This document shows, piece by piece, positions 48,027 through 60,400 of a stretch of DNA of 64,000 nucleotides (position 1 is its first letter; each line of letters starts with the position of its first letter). The translations under genes and the position numbers were made by a program. Under the pieces are notes generated by a model. It ran no database searches, was not told the origin of the DNA, and saw only the letters and a program-made list of their open reading frames with translations. The DNA comes from Dicaeum eximium (lineage: Eukaryota > Chordata > Aves > Passeriformes > Dicaeidae). The stretch lies in the NCBI GenBank assembly GCA_013396995.1, contig VWZP01002203.1:328143-392142 (forward strand). The letters are read 5' to 3'.

Positions 48027-49744
48027 ACTGGCTCCAGCTGTGGAAGAATGCTGGAGCAGTTTTCCAGGGAATAGCTCTGGGCTCGTGTCCGGCATGGCCG
48101 CGCCGAGGCCGTGTCACCAGGCAGGAAGGGACAACCCCAAACTCCCTGGCCATGGCCAGAGCCTTCACCCAGCTCAGCCTGCCTCAGACAGCCCCGTTTG
48201 GGGTTTGTGGTGCAGCTCCCCGGCCCCACAGAGCCCTGGGGGACACCCGTGCCTGGAATCCTGCCCCGAATCCCTTGGGATCCCCGGTGTCCCCGCAGCT
48301 GCCGGGTGTCCCCGTGCCTGCGGTGGCTGTGGCAGCAGCTCAGTGTCCCTCAGGCAGAGCAGGGTGTGCAGCTGGGGCTGTCACCAAACACCCCCAAGGG
48401 GCCAGGAGAGCCAGAGCCGTGGCTGCAGTAACCGTGGGGTGCTGGGGGTTCAGGGATTTGTAACATCAATTTCCCTCTTTTCTCCTCTTTTTCTCCCAGC
48501 TGTGGTACAGCAGCACTCGCCCCCTTGGAACCACCCAGGCCACACCCTAAGAGGATGCCAGGGCTGTCCCAAAATTGTCCCAAAAGCGTGCCAGGATTGT
48601 CCTGAGCGTGGCAGGGCTCTGCCGTCCTCACAAGCCGTTTATAACCCTCTGTTCTCCCAGGGGTCTGCAGCCCACAGAGGGCAGGACCTCACTGTGCTCA
48701 GCCCAGCACAGTGGTAGCACTGAATTTGGGTGTAAAGAGTAGAATTCCAGCATTCTGCCCCATCCTCCTGCTCCAGGAGGCTCTGTCACAACCCTGCTGT
48801 TTCTCAGCCACATCATGCACTGTGCAATTGAAGTACATTAAAAGATTTGGAATTTTTGCCAACATTTCAAGCTGCTCCTAGCAAAGGTGGAAACTTTGCT
48901 TAAGTGATGTTTAGTAGAAAATGTTCTCCCCCCTGCATTACCTGCTCTGTGTCAGGGGCTGGAGCAGATCCCGAGAGCAAACCCCTCCCTTTACAGGACA
49001 GCATTTGGGATCTCACTGCTCTTGTACCTGGACACTGGGATGATTCCCACCAGTCCATGCCACAAGAAGGACTGACACCCACAGCATTTCCTTTCTCCTG
49101 CCCACCAGCCCCTTCCAGGGGTGCTCTGTACCTCCCCTCCCAGTGCCAGGCCCCAAAGGCACGGGGCTGGCTCCTGGCTCTGCCTGCTGCCCTCTCTGTT
49201 CCTTAGGAAATCCATCATCATTCCATGCCATGGGTATTTCTGTCAGTAAGAACTGCTGTATGTTTTACAGACCCCTCCCAGCCTGTGCTGTCCCCAAGCA
49301 GGTGGCTCTGGTCCCCTCTGGTCCCCCCTGGTCCCGTTCTCAGGCTGCTCTTGCCCCTGTGTGTGTCACCAGCCCCTGTCCCCCTCAGTGAGGCTCAGAC
49401 CCAGCCCTCACTGCCTCAACTTGAAGCCCCAGTTCAGCTGCCTGGATTTTGTTGCAATACACATTCAAACCTCAGCTCCTTTAAGAGTTTTGATCTCCAA
49501 CAGCTCCCACCTGAGTGTTGGGAAGTTCAGTTTCTTTGCCAATACCTCTGTCCAAGCAGACGCTTCCAGGAGTTGCAGTTGTCACTAACCTCTGTGCAGT
49601 GTAGTATAAAGTGGACTGTGTATGGAAATAAGTTTAAAATGTTTACAATTTTGTATATATTATATATATAAAAAATATCTTTTGAGAGAACAATCTGTGA
49701 TTCTGTATTTTCGGTGTCTGTGTAACCAACTGCAACTTATTTTC

Positions 49745-49750
49745 AATAAA
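49745..49750 (+). terminator. SYNGR3: SYNGR3 polyadenylation signal
   Basis: AATAAA after TTATTTTC, followed within 20 bases by an A run. It lies 45 bases left of the opposite-strand signal of ZNF598. Confidence 0.65.
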
Positions 49751-49794
49751 GAGCTAAAAATGAATAGAAAAAAAAAAAAAGATTTGGTAATAAC

Positions 49795-49800
49795 TTTATT
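49795..49800 (-). terminator. ZNF598: ZNF598 polyadenylation signal
   Basis: TTTATT on the plus strand is AATAAA for ZNF598, about 1.64 kb beyond its stop codon. Confidence 0.6.
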
Positions 49801-51436
49801 GAATCAGGTGAGCACAAGGAACAAGGAAACTGCAACATCAGGCCCCAGAGATGCAGCAGCTCGAGGGAACTCCCAGCAGCACCTCCCAGGGAACTCAGAG
49901 CTGCTGATGGAGGAATAACTGAAACCCAAGGGAAGACAGAAGATGCTCCTGCAGGGAAGACATTTCACTCCCTGAACTTTACAAACCAAAGGGATGGGGA
50001 CAGTTGCTGAATGGAAGGGGTGACAGCACCCAGCCCCCTCAGGGGTCCCTGCCCAGGACCAGGATCAGCTCCAGGATCCTGAGCAAGGCAGGAACAGGGA
50101 CTGCCAGGGACTCATGCAGCCAAATCTCCCTCCCCAGCCCCTTCTGGGTCAAATCCAACATGGGCAGCTGGAGAGAACAGTCCTAAATACTCAAGAAAAA
50201 AGAAACTCAAAGCACTTCGTAGCCTGAGAGCAAGCAAAAATAACACATGTAAGGCAAGGAAGAGTGGCTGTAGGCAGGAGTAGCTCTTGGGTAATGCTCT
50301 GAGCTCGATTTCATAGAAATGATGATGCTAGAAAAGCTGTGTGTTGTCACTACAAATTACATAAATTAATTTCAGCTTTATTCCTACATGTTAGAAATAA
50401 CTAAACCTGGAAATGGCAGAGAACCAGACACTGAACTACAGCCATGGGGACTCCTGGCACTCCCATCACCTCACAGCTGCTGCTGGAGGAGTCACTTCAG
50501 AGGAGGAAGAGACCCCCCTGTTCCTCTGAGGTGGAATTTGGGGCTGCCAAGGAACAGGAGCAGAGCTAGGCCAGCCCGGTGTTCCCGAGGGAGGTGCAGG
50601 TGTCAGACTACTGTAAACAGATAAATGCACTTAAAGGCACTGCAGAAAACATGGTCAGTAATCAGCAGCATTTAATGTCCCAGGATGCTGTTGGGAGCTC
50701 CCACCAGGAATACATCCAAGAAATTAGAAACATGGCAGTCATTAAATAAAATTCCTGTTTGCTTTACGGAGAGTAAAGCCTTAATGCTGTTACTGTACAT
50801 GCAGGGCTACAAAATCAGTTTCTTGAAAGAACTTTACAGAAAAAATCAGAGGCAACTTCAAATCTTGCACAGACCAGCCCAATTCCTCAAGCAGCAGAAC
50901 TGACCCTGTTTGCAGAAAGGAAACTCTGCAGCCCAGTGTTTGCAGCTCTCCTGGTCACACGCCCCAGTGAGCAGCACTCTCTTGCACCTTTTACCCCTGA
51001 CTAGTGTGATCTTCACTGAAATAGCACAAAAAAAAAAGTCAGAATGTTATAAGGGAAGCCACTTCCATTCATTTCAGTGATCCATAAACTTCCCCCACCC
51101 CAAAACCAGAAAGAAACCCCCAAACCAGAAGCTTATTCCCCTGTTGTGTCCCCTGTCATTCTGCAGATCCGAAAGGATTCCCAGCTATTGCCTGTTCCAG
51201 GAGGAAGGAGCCCTGCCTGCCCCCCCTGCAGCTCAGCCTAACTCTAGCCCAGATTTAGGAGCTCAGACAGTGGGTGGGGACGAGCTCTGGCACATTCCCG
51301 TGATCCCTTTGCCCAGGAGGGCTTCCCAAGTCACCTGCTCCTCACTGCCTCAAGGGCACCAGCCCCCAGCTGCTGCCAAACCTCATTCCAAAGTGCACAT
51401 CCACAGCCAGAGCCTGGCTGGAGGCCCTGGGGAGAG

Positions 51437-54400
51437 CTAACTGATGATCCTGCTGATTGCCTGCAGCGAGGGGAACTCCTCATCCTCGATATGCAAAGCT
51501 TTGTGGGTCACCACGTCCTGCTGGGTCAGCACCTGCCTGCACGTGGGGCAGATGTAGCAGTCGAGGTCGGCGGGGGGCTCCGACTGCCAAACATTCTTTT
51601 TGTTCTTTTTGGGTTTGTTGGAGCTTTGTTTCTCCTTGATCCGGAAGTCGTTGTGAGCAGAGAGCAGTTCCTGCTGCTTGGCTGTGTCTGGCAGCAACAC
51701 CAACAACTCCTTGAAAATCTTCTTGAAGTTTTCCCCCAGCAGTTCCCGGCAGCTTTTGTAATACTGAGCTGCAGAGATAAGCCCCTGCAGGGTATAGGGA
51801 AGGGAAATAATCAGAGGAAAATTAATATTTATCTATTAAAAATCCCCCTGGAATTCAGGCCTCCCAGAAAGGAAGGCTTTGGGAACCCACTCACCTGCCT
51901 GAACTGCCCAGAATGAGTTTTAAATTTATTGAACTTGGACTCGTCGCTCTGAAGAAATTCTTTAATGGATTGTATGAGCTGGATGTTCCTCTGCTGGAAG
52001 TTCTCAGGTATCAAATATGATCCATGACAGGATTTTGGCCTGTGTTGGAAAAGACCAGAAGTGACCCTGACACTGGTTTGTGTCACACCAAGATGCCCTG
52101 GGACATAAATCACAAGGCTGTTCTGGTTTACAGCTGCATGTCCTTCCTCAACCCAGCTACACAAAAGCAGCACACAGCTGTCTTGTCAGGATAATAAAAT
52201 ATGGGATTTCCATATCAGATTCCAGCTGTACATGAACAGAATGTTTAAAATCCAAGTTAAACGTGGTCCTGACAAGCTGTGAGCTGGGTGCACTCAAAAT
52301 ACCTGAGCAAAGACCCCACTTGAATAAACCAACAGATAATGCAGGTTCTGTATGAAAGTGACACAAAGTTTTCCCTCCCCTTTTCCCAAAAACTCCTCTT
52401 TCTGTTCCAGAAGGAACCAGAGAGCAGCTCCTGGAAAGATCAGAGCAGTGAAGGTCACCATGGAGAACAAAGCTCAGCACCTTGCTGCTGGGACTCCCAC
52501 AGAATCCATGGGAAGTACAGGAATATGTTGGGGCTGCAAACTTCCAAATAAATCTAGAATAGACCAAGGTCTGAGCAGCCAAAACATTGCACAAGTTAGC
52601 AGCTCCTCAGACTTGTAACTACACAGGGCTGTTTTATGCAGTGGTCCTGAATCCAACCCACAGCACCCAGGGACTTCCCAACGGGAATCTCAGAGTCACC
52701 CCCTGTGTGCTGTCTGAAGGCCCTGTGACACCAGGGAGGTGTGAGGTGTCCCCCAGCCCCTGGCAGGCCCTTGACTCACTCTTTCAGAGCTGTAGTGACA
52801 GGTTCAGGGATGGTGGAGGATGGGATGACAGCGAAGCCCGGGGGGGGTTTGCTGACAGGCACCGACAGGCCCGGAGGAGGGTTCTTCAACAGCACCACGG
52901 AGTTAAAGCCTGAGGGAAGCAGGGAAGGGCAGGAATTAGAGCACCCACAGACCCCTGGCTGAAACCCACACCAGTGCCTGACACACTCTGTAGAAGCACC
53001 AAGAAGAGTTGGCAGTGCAGACATCACTATATTGGAGAAAAGTTTTTTTAAAAAATCCTCAAGAAGCACTTGAGAGTGGCTGATGTTCCTCTACAGAGAA
53101 AGCGCTTTAATTATTCATTTACTTTCTCAATGGAAAATAATTCTGAAAGCCCACTCCAAGTCACAATGAAAAACACTTTAGCATTACTGAAGTGAACACA
53201 AAGCAGGGCAGGAGGCAGAGGCCTCTCCCAGCAGGAGCTGCAGGAACGGCGGTGCCGGCGCTGCCGATGCCATCCCACTGCCACGAAAACCACCCCAAGT
53301 CACGTTTGCTGCTCTCTCTCTGCTTTCACAAGGGCATGGCTAAAAGCACAGCAGGAGACCTCTGCCAGCACAGGAGGAAGTGGCCAAGGATGTGATGTGA
53401 CAAGTGCCAACAGGGACAGAACACAGCCAGATTCCCTTTGCCTGCAGCAGGTTCCAAGGCAGATCTTGGAACACATGGATGTGTCAGCCCTGGGGACAGG
53501 GAAAAACCAGCTCTACATCCATGAGCCATTCCCAGGGAGCAAACACCTCCAGCTGTGGGGCAGAGGTCATTCCTAGAGGACATTCCAGCCTCCCTGTGAC
53601 ACCCAGGCTGCCTCTACCTCCAGAGCCCAACCTGGCACCTGATGGCAGAACCTCACACGAGAGCCAGTTTACACAACACATCCACGTGTTCTCTGGGCTC
53701 CCCAAGCAAAGCTGGCCATGCTTAGCAGTGTTTCCCCATCCCCAGAAGTGTCCAAGGCCAGGCTGGAACAACCTAATCTGGTGGAAAGCGCCCCTGCCCA
53801 CAGCAGGGAGTGGAATGAGATGATCTTTAAGATCCCTCCCACTCAAACCATTCCACGACTCTGAGATTCATTCCCTGCTTACCTGGTGGCGGGGGCATCC
53901 TGGCTGATCCTGAGCTCCCAAGAGCTGGGAAGTCTTCCTGAGGTAAAGGGCATTTGTTAGTCACTGGGGGCTTTTTAAGGCCGGGGGGCTCTTTGGGTGC
54001 AGCACAGCCAGCTGAGGCTTTCTCCGAGTGCCCGTTGACGACGGCTGCGGCTCTGTCGGGGCCGTGAGCAGCAGGGAACACCTTGCAGGGCTGCTCTGCC
54101 TCCGGGGGCTTCTCTGTCGCTGGTCTGGGTGTCTCCTGGGGCGGCCGTGGGGACAATGGGCTCTGCTTCTCAACCCCCATCTTCTTTTTCTTGCCCACTT
54201 TTGTAAAAGTTTGTGAGGTAGAAGCTGCCAGCAAGGAGGAGACGTCGAACATGGTCGGGGTGTTGCGGATCTCCTGGGTGGTCAGGCCACCACCGCTGTC
54301 CTCGTTGTCTGAATCACAGAGTTTATTGCTCTTCTTATTTCCTTTGGAGGTGTTCAAGGATGGTTTTTTGGCTGGCTGGTTGACACAGGGGTTGCTCATG

Positions 54401-57400
54401 GCTTTGACCACGTTTTTACTGGAACTGTTGTTCCACGCAGATGTGATGTGAGTCACTGTCCTATTGGTGGGCTTCACTTTGGACACCAGGGCTGGGAAAT
54501 CCTCCTCCTGGAAGGCTGCTTTCCTGGCAGTGGCTGTGTACATCAGAGACATCCCTGATGAGATGGTGGGAGCTGCAGAGGAGGACAAGCTTGGGAAATC
54601 TTCTTCTTTAAGCTTAACCAGTGCTGGCTGGGCAGAGCTGTGGGGAAGGGAGAGGGTTGGAGTTACCGAGGCAGCAGAACCCCAAGGGACAGCACAAACC
54701 CACAACTCTCCACTCCTCCTCAGAGTGTCACTTAGGGTGGCACAACAGGAGTTGGGCTGGATGATCCTCGTGGGTCCCTTCCAGCTGAGGATATTCCATG
54801 ATTCTAAGATCAAGCCAGGAGCTCAAGCAACGCCCGATGCTGCACGTGCTGGTGAGCAGCACAGAAACAGCTCCGGGCAGGAGGGGACAGGGCAGGGGAA
54901 ACCTTGGAGGGATCAAATAATCTGGAAAATTATTCTCCCCAGAAATGCAGAAATGCATCTATCAGCTTCTAAATGTGCTTTGTCCCTGCTGCAGCCCTGC
55001 ACAGACTCACCCTTGGAGAGGTCCTGCTGCAGAGCCGATTGCTGGAAAGTCGTCCTGGCTGAGCGCTCCGTTAGCAGCTGCTTCTTTTGGAACAAGGACA
55101 GAAAGAGCAAAGACATTGTTTTCAACCCAAACCAATTCATTCCAGAGCAGGGGCTACCAATGGCCATGACTGCAGCACTACCAAGGCCTATTTTCAGCAG
55201 CTGATGATGTCATTAACTGACATTCCAGAAGAACAATTTAAATCCATGCATCACTATTTCCTTCAATTAACTGTGTTGCCCATTATGTTGTGGCATTCAG
55301 GAAATTCATGATACTTTAAATGAGTAAAACATGGGTAAGGCAGAACTTTCTGAGGGAACCTTCCAGACACTGAGATGCCCTGCAGCTGCAGGACCTGTCC
55401 AACACTCACCTGTGACATCATTTGAAGACTTTGGCACACGTTTGGAGCCGAGCACGTCAGGATCCCTCAAATCCTCCTTTCTCCCCCTGCTGCTGCTGCC
55501 TTCCTCTTTGTCCTCCACCCTCTTCTTCTCCTCCTGCCGTTTGGCTGCCATAGATGCCCTGACTGCTGCTGCAACATCCCTGTCTTCTTCTTCCCTGCAG
55601 GACAGGGCAGATTCCCTTGGTCAAACAGCAAGGATCACGGAGCAGCTCCTCGCTGCAGTCTCTGCGGTGCCAGCTCCGGTGACATCCCTGATCTTGTGCT
55701 GCCACCTGCTGAGAAGCCCAAACCAGCCCCACCACTCCAATTCACCCCAACCAGGTAACATTTCCCCCTTGGACTTCCAAGTTCAATGTGTGGGAATAAC
55801 AATCCAGGCCAGAAGAAACCGGGGTGAACTGGGAGAGACAGCACCACGGATGCAGGGGGCACCTGTCTCTCCCGTTCATTTCCAAATGTATGGAATCATT
55901 CTTGGAGGCCACAGGAACTCTTTGAGACATGGCTGGGTATGAACTCTCAACACATGCACGATCCACATGCGACACCAACAGAGGAGTGTTTTGGGATGGA
56001 CTTTTTCCCCCTGTGGAATCACCAGTAATGAACCAGCTGCCCGTCCAGCGAGAAAAAGAAGAAAATAACATGTGCAGGATGTAAAAAGCACTTGGGTCTG
56101 GTGTGGATGAAGAGACATAGAAATGCAAGATTTCATGTCAATACTTAACCCTCTTCCTTTTCCAAAGCACTCAGTCTGGCCACACAGAGATCTGTTAGTT
56201 CAATGAGAAGCATGGTCCTTAGAACAGGAATTTCATGATTACCCAGACCAAAAACTCCATTAAACCTGCACAGACTTGTCAACTACTTCAGAAAATCCTA
56301 TTTAGAGAAGTTTGCATAAAAACAGCTGCTGGAATTAATTTAGGGTTGTGAGTTTAACCCACAGGTTGAAGGTTACATTGTTTGCTTCCTGAGCTGAAAC
56401 CTCACACTAAGTAATTCCACAATGACCAAGCCAGGACACAAGCTTGGACTGGAAGCTCTCAGCTAAGGATTCACCATGGAGGCCTCCAAACTTTGTACCA
56501 CTTCCTTCCTCCTAATCCACCAAAACATTGTGAATTGGCAAGTAAAAGCCAAGACTAATTGGGAGTAAAACTCCCCACAGGGTTGTGCTACTCACCTCTT
56601 GTACCTCCAGCTGCCTCTCCTGTTCTGCTGGCTCCCTCGGCTGCTCAACCTGCCTGCCCTCCCTTGCCTGTTGAACCTATCAACCTCCTCGTAGTCCTCT
56701 GCACCTATAACACCTAAAACAGAGGGGATCATCACTCTCAGTTATTTTTCTAATATGAGCATCACACTGCCCCTGAAAAATGCAAAAATATACTGGTACA
56801 AATTAATTATCTTCATTTCTTTCTGATGACCAAGCCAGCAGGTCTCCTAAAATTACCTGTCCTTATTAAACCCACAAAAAGGGAAAAAGTCCTACAACAA
56901 TTCAGGCAAGAAGGGATGTCTGGATATCACCTGCTCCAGCCCTTTACTCAAAACAAGGCCAGCTCAATCAGAGGGCTTTGTCTGGGCAACTTCTGGTTGT
57001 TTTCAACCTCTGCAACCTCTCAGGCTGGAGAGGCCTCCTCAAACTCTACAAGCTCTTTGTGCTGTTCCAAGGCTTGTCTACCTTCTTTGGGAAGAATTTC
57101 TTCATGGCTATAAAATATTCACCAGGTATTCTTGAAAACTTTTAGAGAATAAGAGCCATAGAATAATTTGGGTGGGGGGAGTGGGACCTTAAAGAAGGGA
57201 CACCTTCCACCAGACCAGGCTGCTCCAAGCCCTGTCCAGCCGTGGGTGCTATGAGGGATGGGGCAGCTGTGGCTGTGCCTCTCCCTGCTCTGGGGAGCCC
57301 CTCCCTGCCCCGGGGAGCCCCTCCTTGCCCTGGGGAGCCCCTCCCTGGCTTGGGGAGCCCCTCCTTGTCCCGGGGAGCCCCTCCCTGGCCCGCTGACCGT

Positions 57401-60400
57401 CGTTCCTGCGCGGGTGCCGGGGGGTGTAGGTGAACTGCAGGTCGATGTGGCGGTTCTGGCGCGCCTCGGCGCGGCTCTTGCTGTGGCAGGCGCTCTTGTG
57501 GGCCTTGTAGTCGATCTCGGTGCGGAAGGCGTGCGTGAACTGCTCCGAGCTGCAGCGGCCCTCCTCGCACAGGAAGTGCTTCTCCCTGAAGTGCTCCCGC
57601 AGGTATTCGTAGTCACTGGGAAGGGAGAACACAGAGATGGCCCTTCCTGCTCCTACAAAGGTGATGCCTTCAGTTTTAGCTTTATATTTTCCAGACTCTG
57701 TACTGCATTGGTATTTAACTCTGAACTTCACATAAAGTGTCAGCAGGTTCTCCTCACAGCTCAGTCACACACAACAATCCTTTTCCAACCCAGACACAGT
57801 TACAGCTTCAGGCCCAAAAAGTGATTTGAGGAGAGCAGACTGGGAGGGTGGGACTGCATAACCTGGAGCTGGAATTGGACAATTAACCCCAGTATGGAAA
57901 GGACCAAAACTTATCAAAGTGTGAAAACTCGTGAGCCATCGTCCATCCTGGGTGGAGCCACGGCCGGGCTCTTGTACAGCCCAAGGTATCCTGTGAGGGC
58001 CTTTTAATAAACCCCTACTTTATTCCTTTAACACTGTCTATCCTCTGTTCTAGGTAGCCTCTCCAGGCATCGAGGAGAGGTGAGGACAAGCCCTGCTGAT
58101 TCATTTGTCCTTATCCCCAGGGATGTTTTCCAGCTGACACTGCTTCTCTAGGGCCAACCCAGGCCTGGATGCATCACCCAGATGTCAAACCAAACCCACT
58201 GGCTGAACAGAGCTGAGCCCTCCCAACGTGCTCTTCTGGTGGCACATGGCTACTCTTACAGGCTTCAGTGAGGACAAGCCCTGGTGGCTGGTCTGTCCTT
58301 ATTCCCAGGGAAGTTTTCCAGCTGACACCATTTCTGTACAGCCAGCACATGATCCAGGTGTTAAACCAAACCCACAGATGCTCAGCACATCCAGCTGTGC
58401 ACACCACAAAAAAGTTACCTCTACTCCCTTTGCACACAAACGTTGGAGCAGCAGGACCAAGGAGTCACAGAATTAAGGTTGAAAAGACCCTTAAGACCAT
58501 CAACCAGCAGCACCACCATGTTCACCATCAAGTCATGTCCCCAGGTGCCACATCCACATGGTTTTAAACATTTCCAGGATAGTGACTCCACCATTCCCCT
58601 TACTAACCTCTTCCAATGCCTGACAACCCTTTCCATGAAGGAATTTTTCCCAATATCCAATCTAAATCTCCCCCAGTTCAGCTTAAGAACACTTCCTCTC
58701 GTCCTGCCCCCTATTAGAGGTAACACACCAGACAGTTGCTGTCAGGCTGCAAAACTAACTTTTAATAAAGAAAATTTTAAAGCATGAACTAGACTCAAAG
58801 TGAATATTTTGGCCATTTATTTAAGGAACTGCAGCCAACCTGCTGCCATTCCCCCACTCCGCTTTCGAACACTACTGATCCCCTAAATCCAAAGCACACC
58901 CAAGGAATTTTACTTCAAAGTTCGAGCTAGAAGAAGGACTAATATCACTAATGTGCTTGCCTGTAGTACTCCTGAGCCCCCTCAGAGTCACAGAAGTGGC
59001 AGAAGTAGTGGTCCCTGCGCAGGTGTTTCAGCAGCTCGTCGTTGTCCAGGTACCGCTCGTCGCAGAACTTGCAGAGGGGGTGGCCCCGGTGGGAGGTGTC
59101 ATCAGGGTCCCCATGGATCCTGTGCCGGGCCAGGTCCTTCCTGGAGTACCATTTCCTCTCGTAGGTGAAGATCTGGAGAGCAGGTATTGTGTTAATCCAT
59201 TTGTATTTATAGATTTGTATTGATATTTATAGATTTGTACTGTTTCTTAACCAAACAAAATGAGCCACGCTGTGTACAACTTCTCCATCTGTAGGGGTGG
59301 AAGATGTGCTTCAAAAAGATGCAGTTTGACCACCTAAAATTTTTGGTGGACAGGAAATAAAATTCAAGTGATGGCGTCAAATTTGGAAATGGATTTAATT
59401 CACTTTTCTCCCTTTGGAATCCTTTTATGCTGTAACAAATTTAAATTATAATCTCTGGGGTGGAAAAATCCCAACTATCTATTTATCAACAAACAGAATT
59501 TTGCGTTCTCGAATTTAAAAACCCCAAGGGAGCTGTTTTACTTCCCTCTCACCACCTCAAATAGCTGCACACAGAGGATCCACTTCAAGCATCACAAGCC
59601 AACCCTCTGTCCCCACTACCACGTGAGCTTTTGGTAGGAAGGGCTCTGGAGATGCCAAAAAGATCAACCCAGCCTTGGGAACAGAATATCCTTTATTTCT
59701 GGCCTAGACAAGGACTGGGAAATTACTCTGGGAAAAGATTTGTTTGGCTTTGCCAAGGCTGATGGACTGAAGCTTCCACAAGTTTAAGAGTTTCTTTTCA
59801 GTGGGTACAAGTAACATGGGACCTTTTTTCTTTGAGATAAAAATCTCTACAGTATTCTGAAATTAAAAAGCAACAGTTTTAATATTGCTTGTGAGAGAAA
59901 ATGACAAACAAGTTCCCTCAGTGCTGACTACATACCCTGAGCATGAAACACCTCACCAGAGCTCAAAGGACACCAAAAACCAAAGGAGGTCCTGCCCTCC
60001 TTTCCCACTTCCCTTCAATCAGGTCCAGGAATTCCAAGGCCACAGGAAAGACTCAGCTCAGTTCCCAAACTTATTAGGGTTCATTTAGGTCAACCTGCTC
60101 ACTCCTGGATCCCATCCTTTCTGGCAGCAAACTGCAGTTCACCTGGCACAAACCAACTGTGGCACCACCACCGTGGGGTTTAATTTAAAATCTGGAGAAC
60201 CTCCAGGCCCTCTTCATTTATCAGTTTATGGAAGGAGAAAAGCTTAAAATAAAGCAACTGGGCTCACTGCAGGGAGAGGGAACTGAAATAAATCCTTGCT
60301 GTTCAGCCTTGCCATCTTCCCAGGAGCTCCTGGAGGTCATGGAGGGACACTCCTCTCCTTCCCACACATCCAAGCAAGGCCCAGCTCACCTTTAAGTGTT

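Larger units (their letters stand above)
45667..49770 (+). other. SYNGR3: Probable SYNGR3 3' UTR
   Basis: No coding gene is seen between the SYNGR3 stop and the AATAAA at 49745. If that signal is the one used, the 3' UTR is about 4.1 kb. It contains a (TTCCC)n run at 47987-48026 and an AT-rich segment near 49650. Earlier hexamers such as ATTAAA near 48836 could give shorter forms. Confidence 0.5.
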
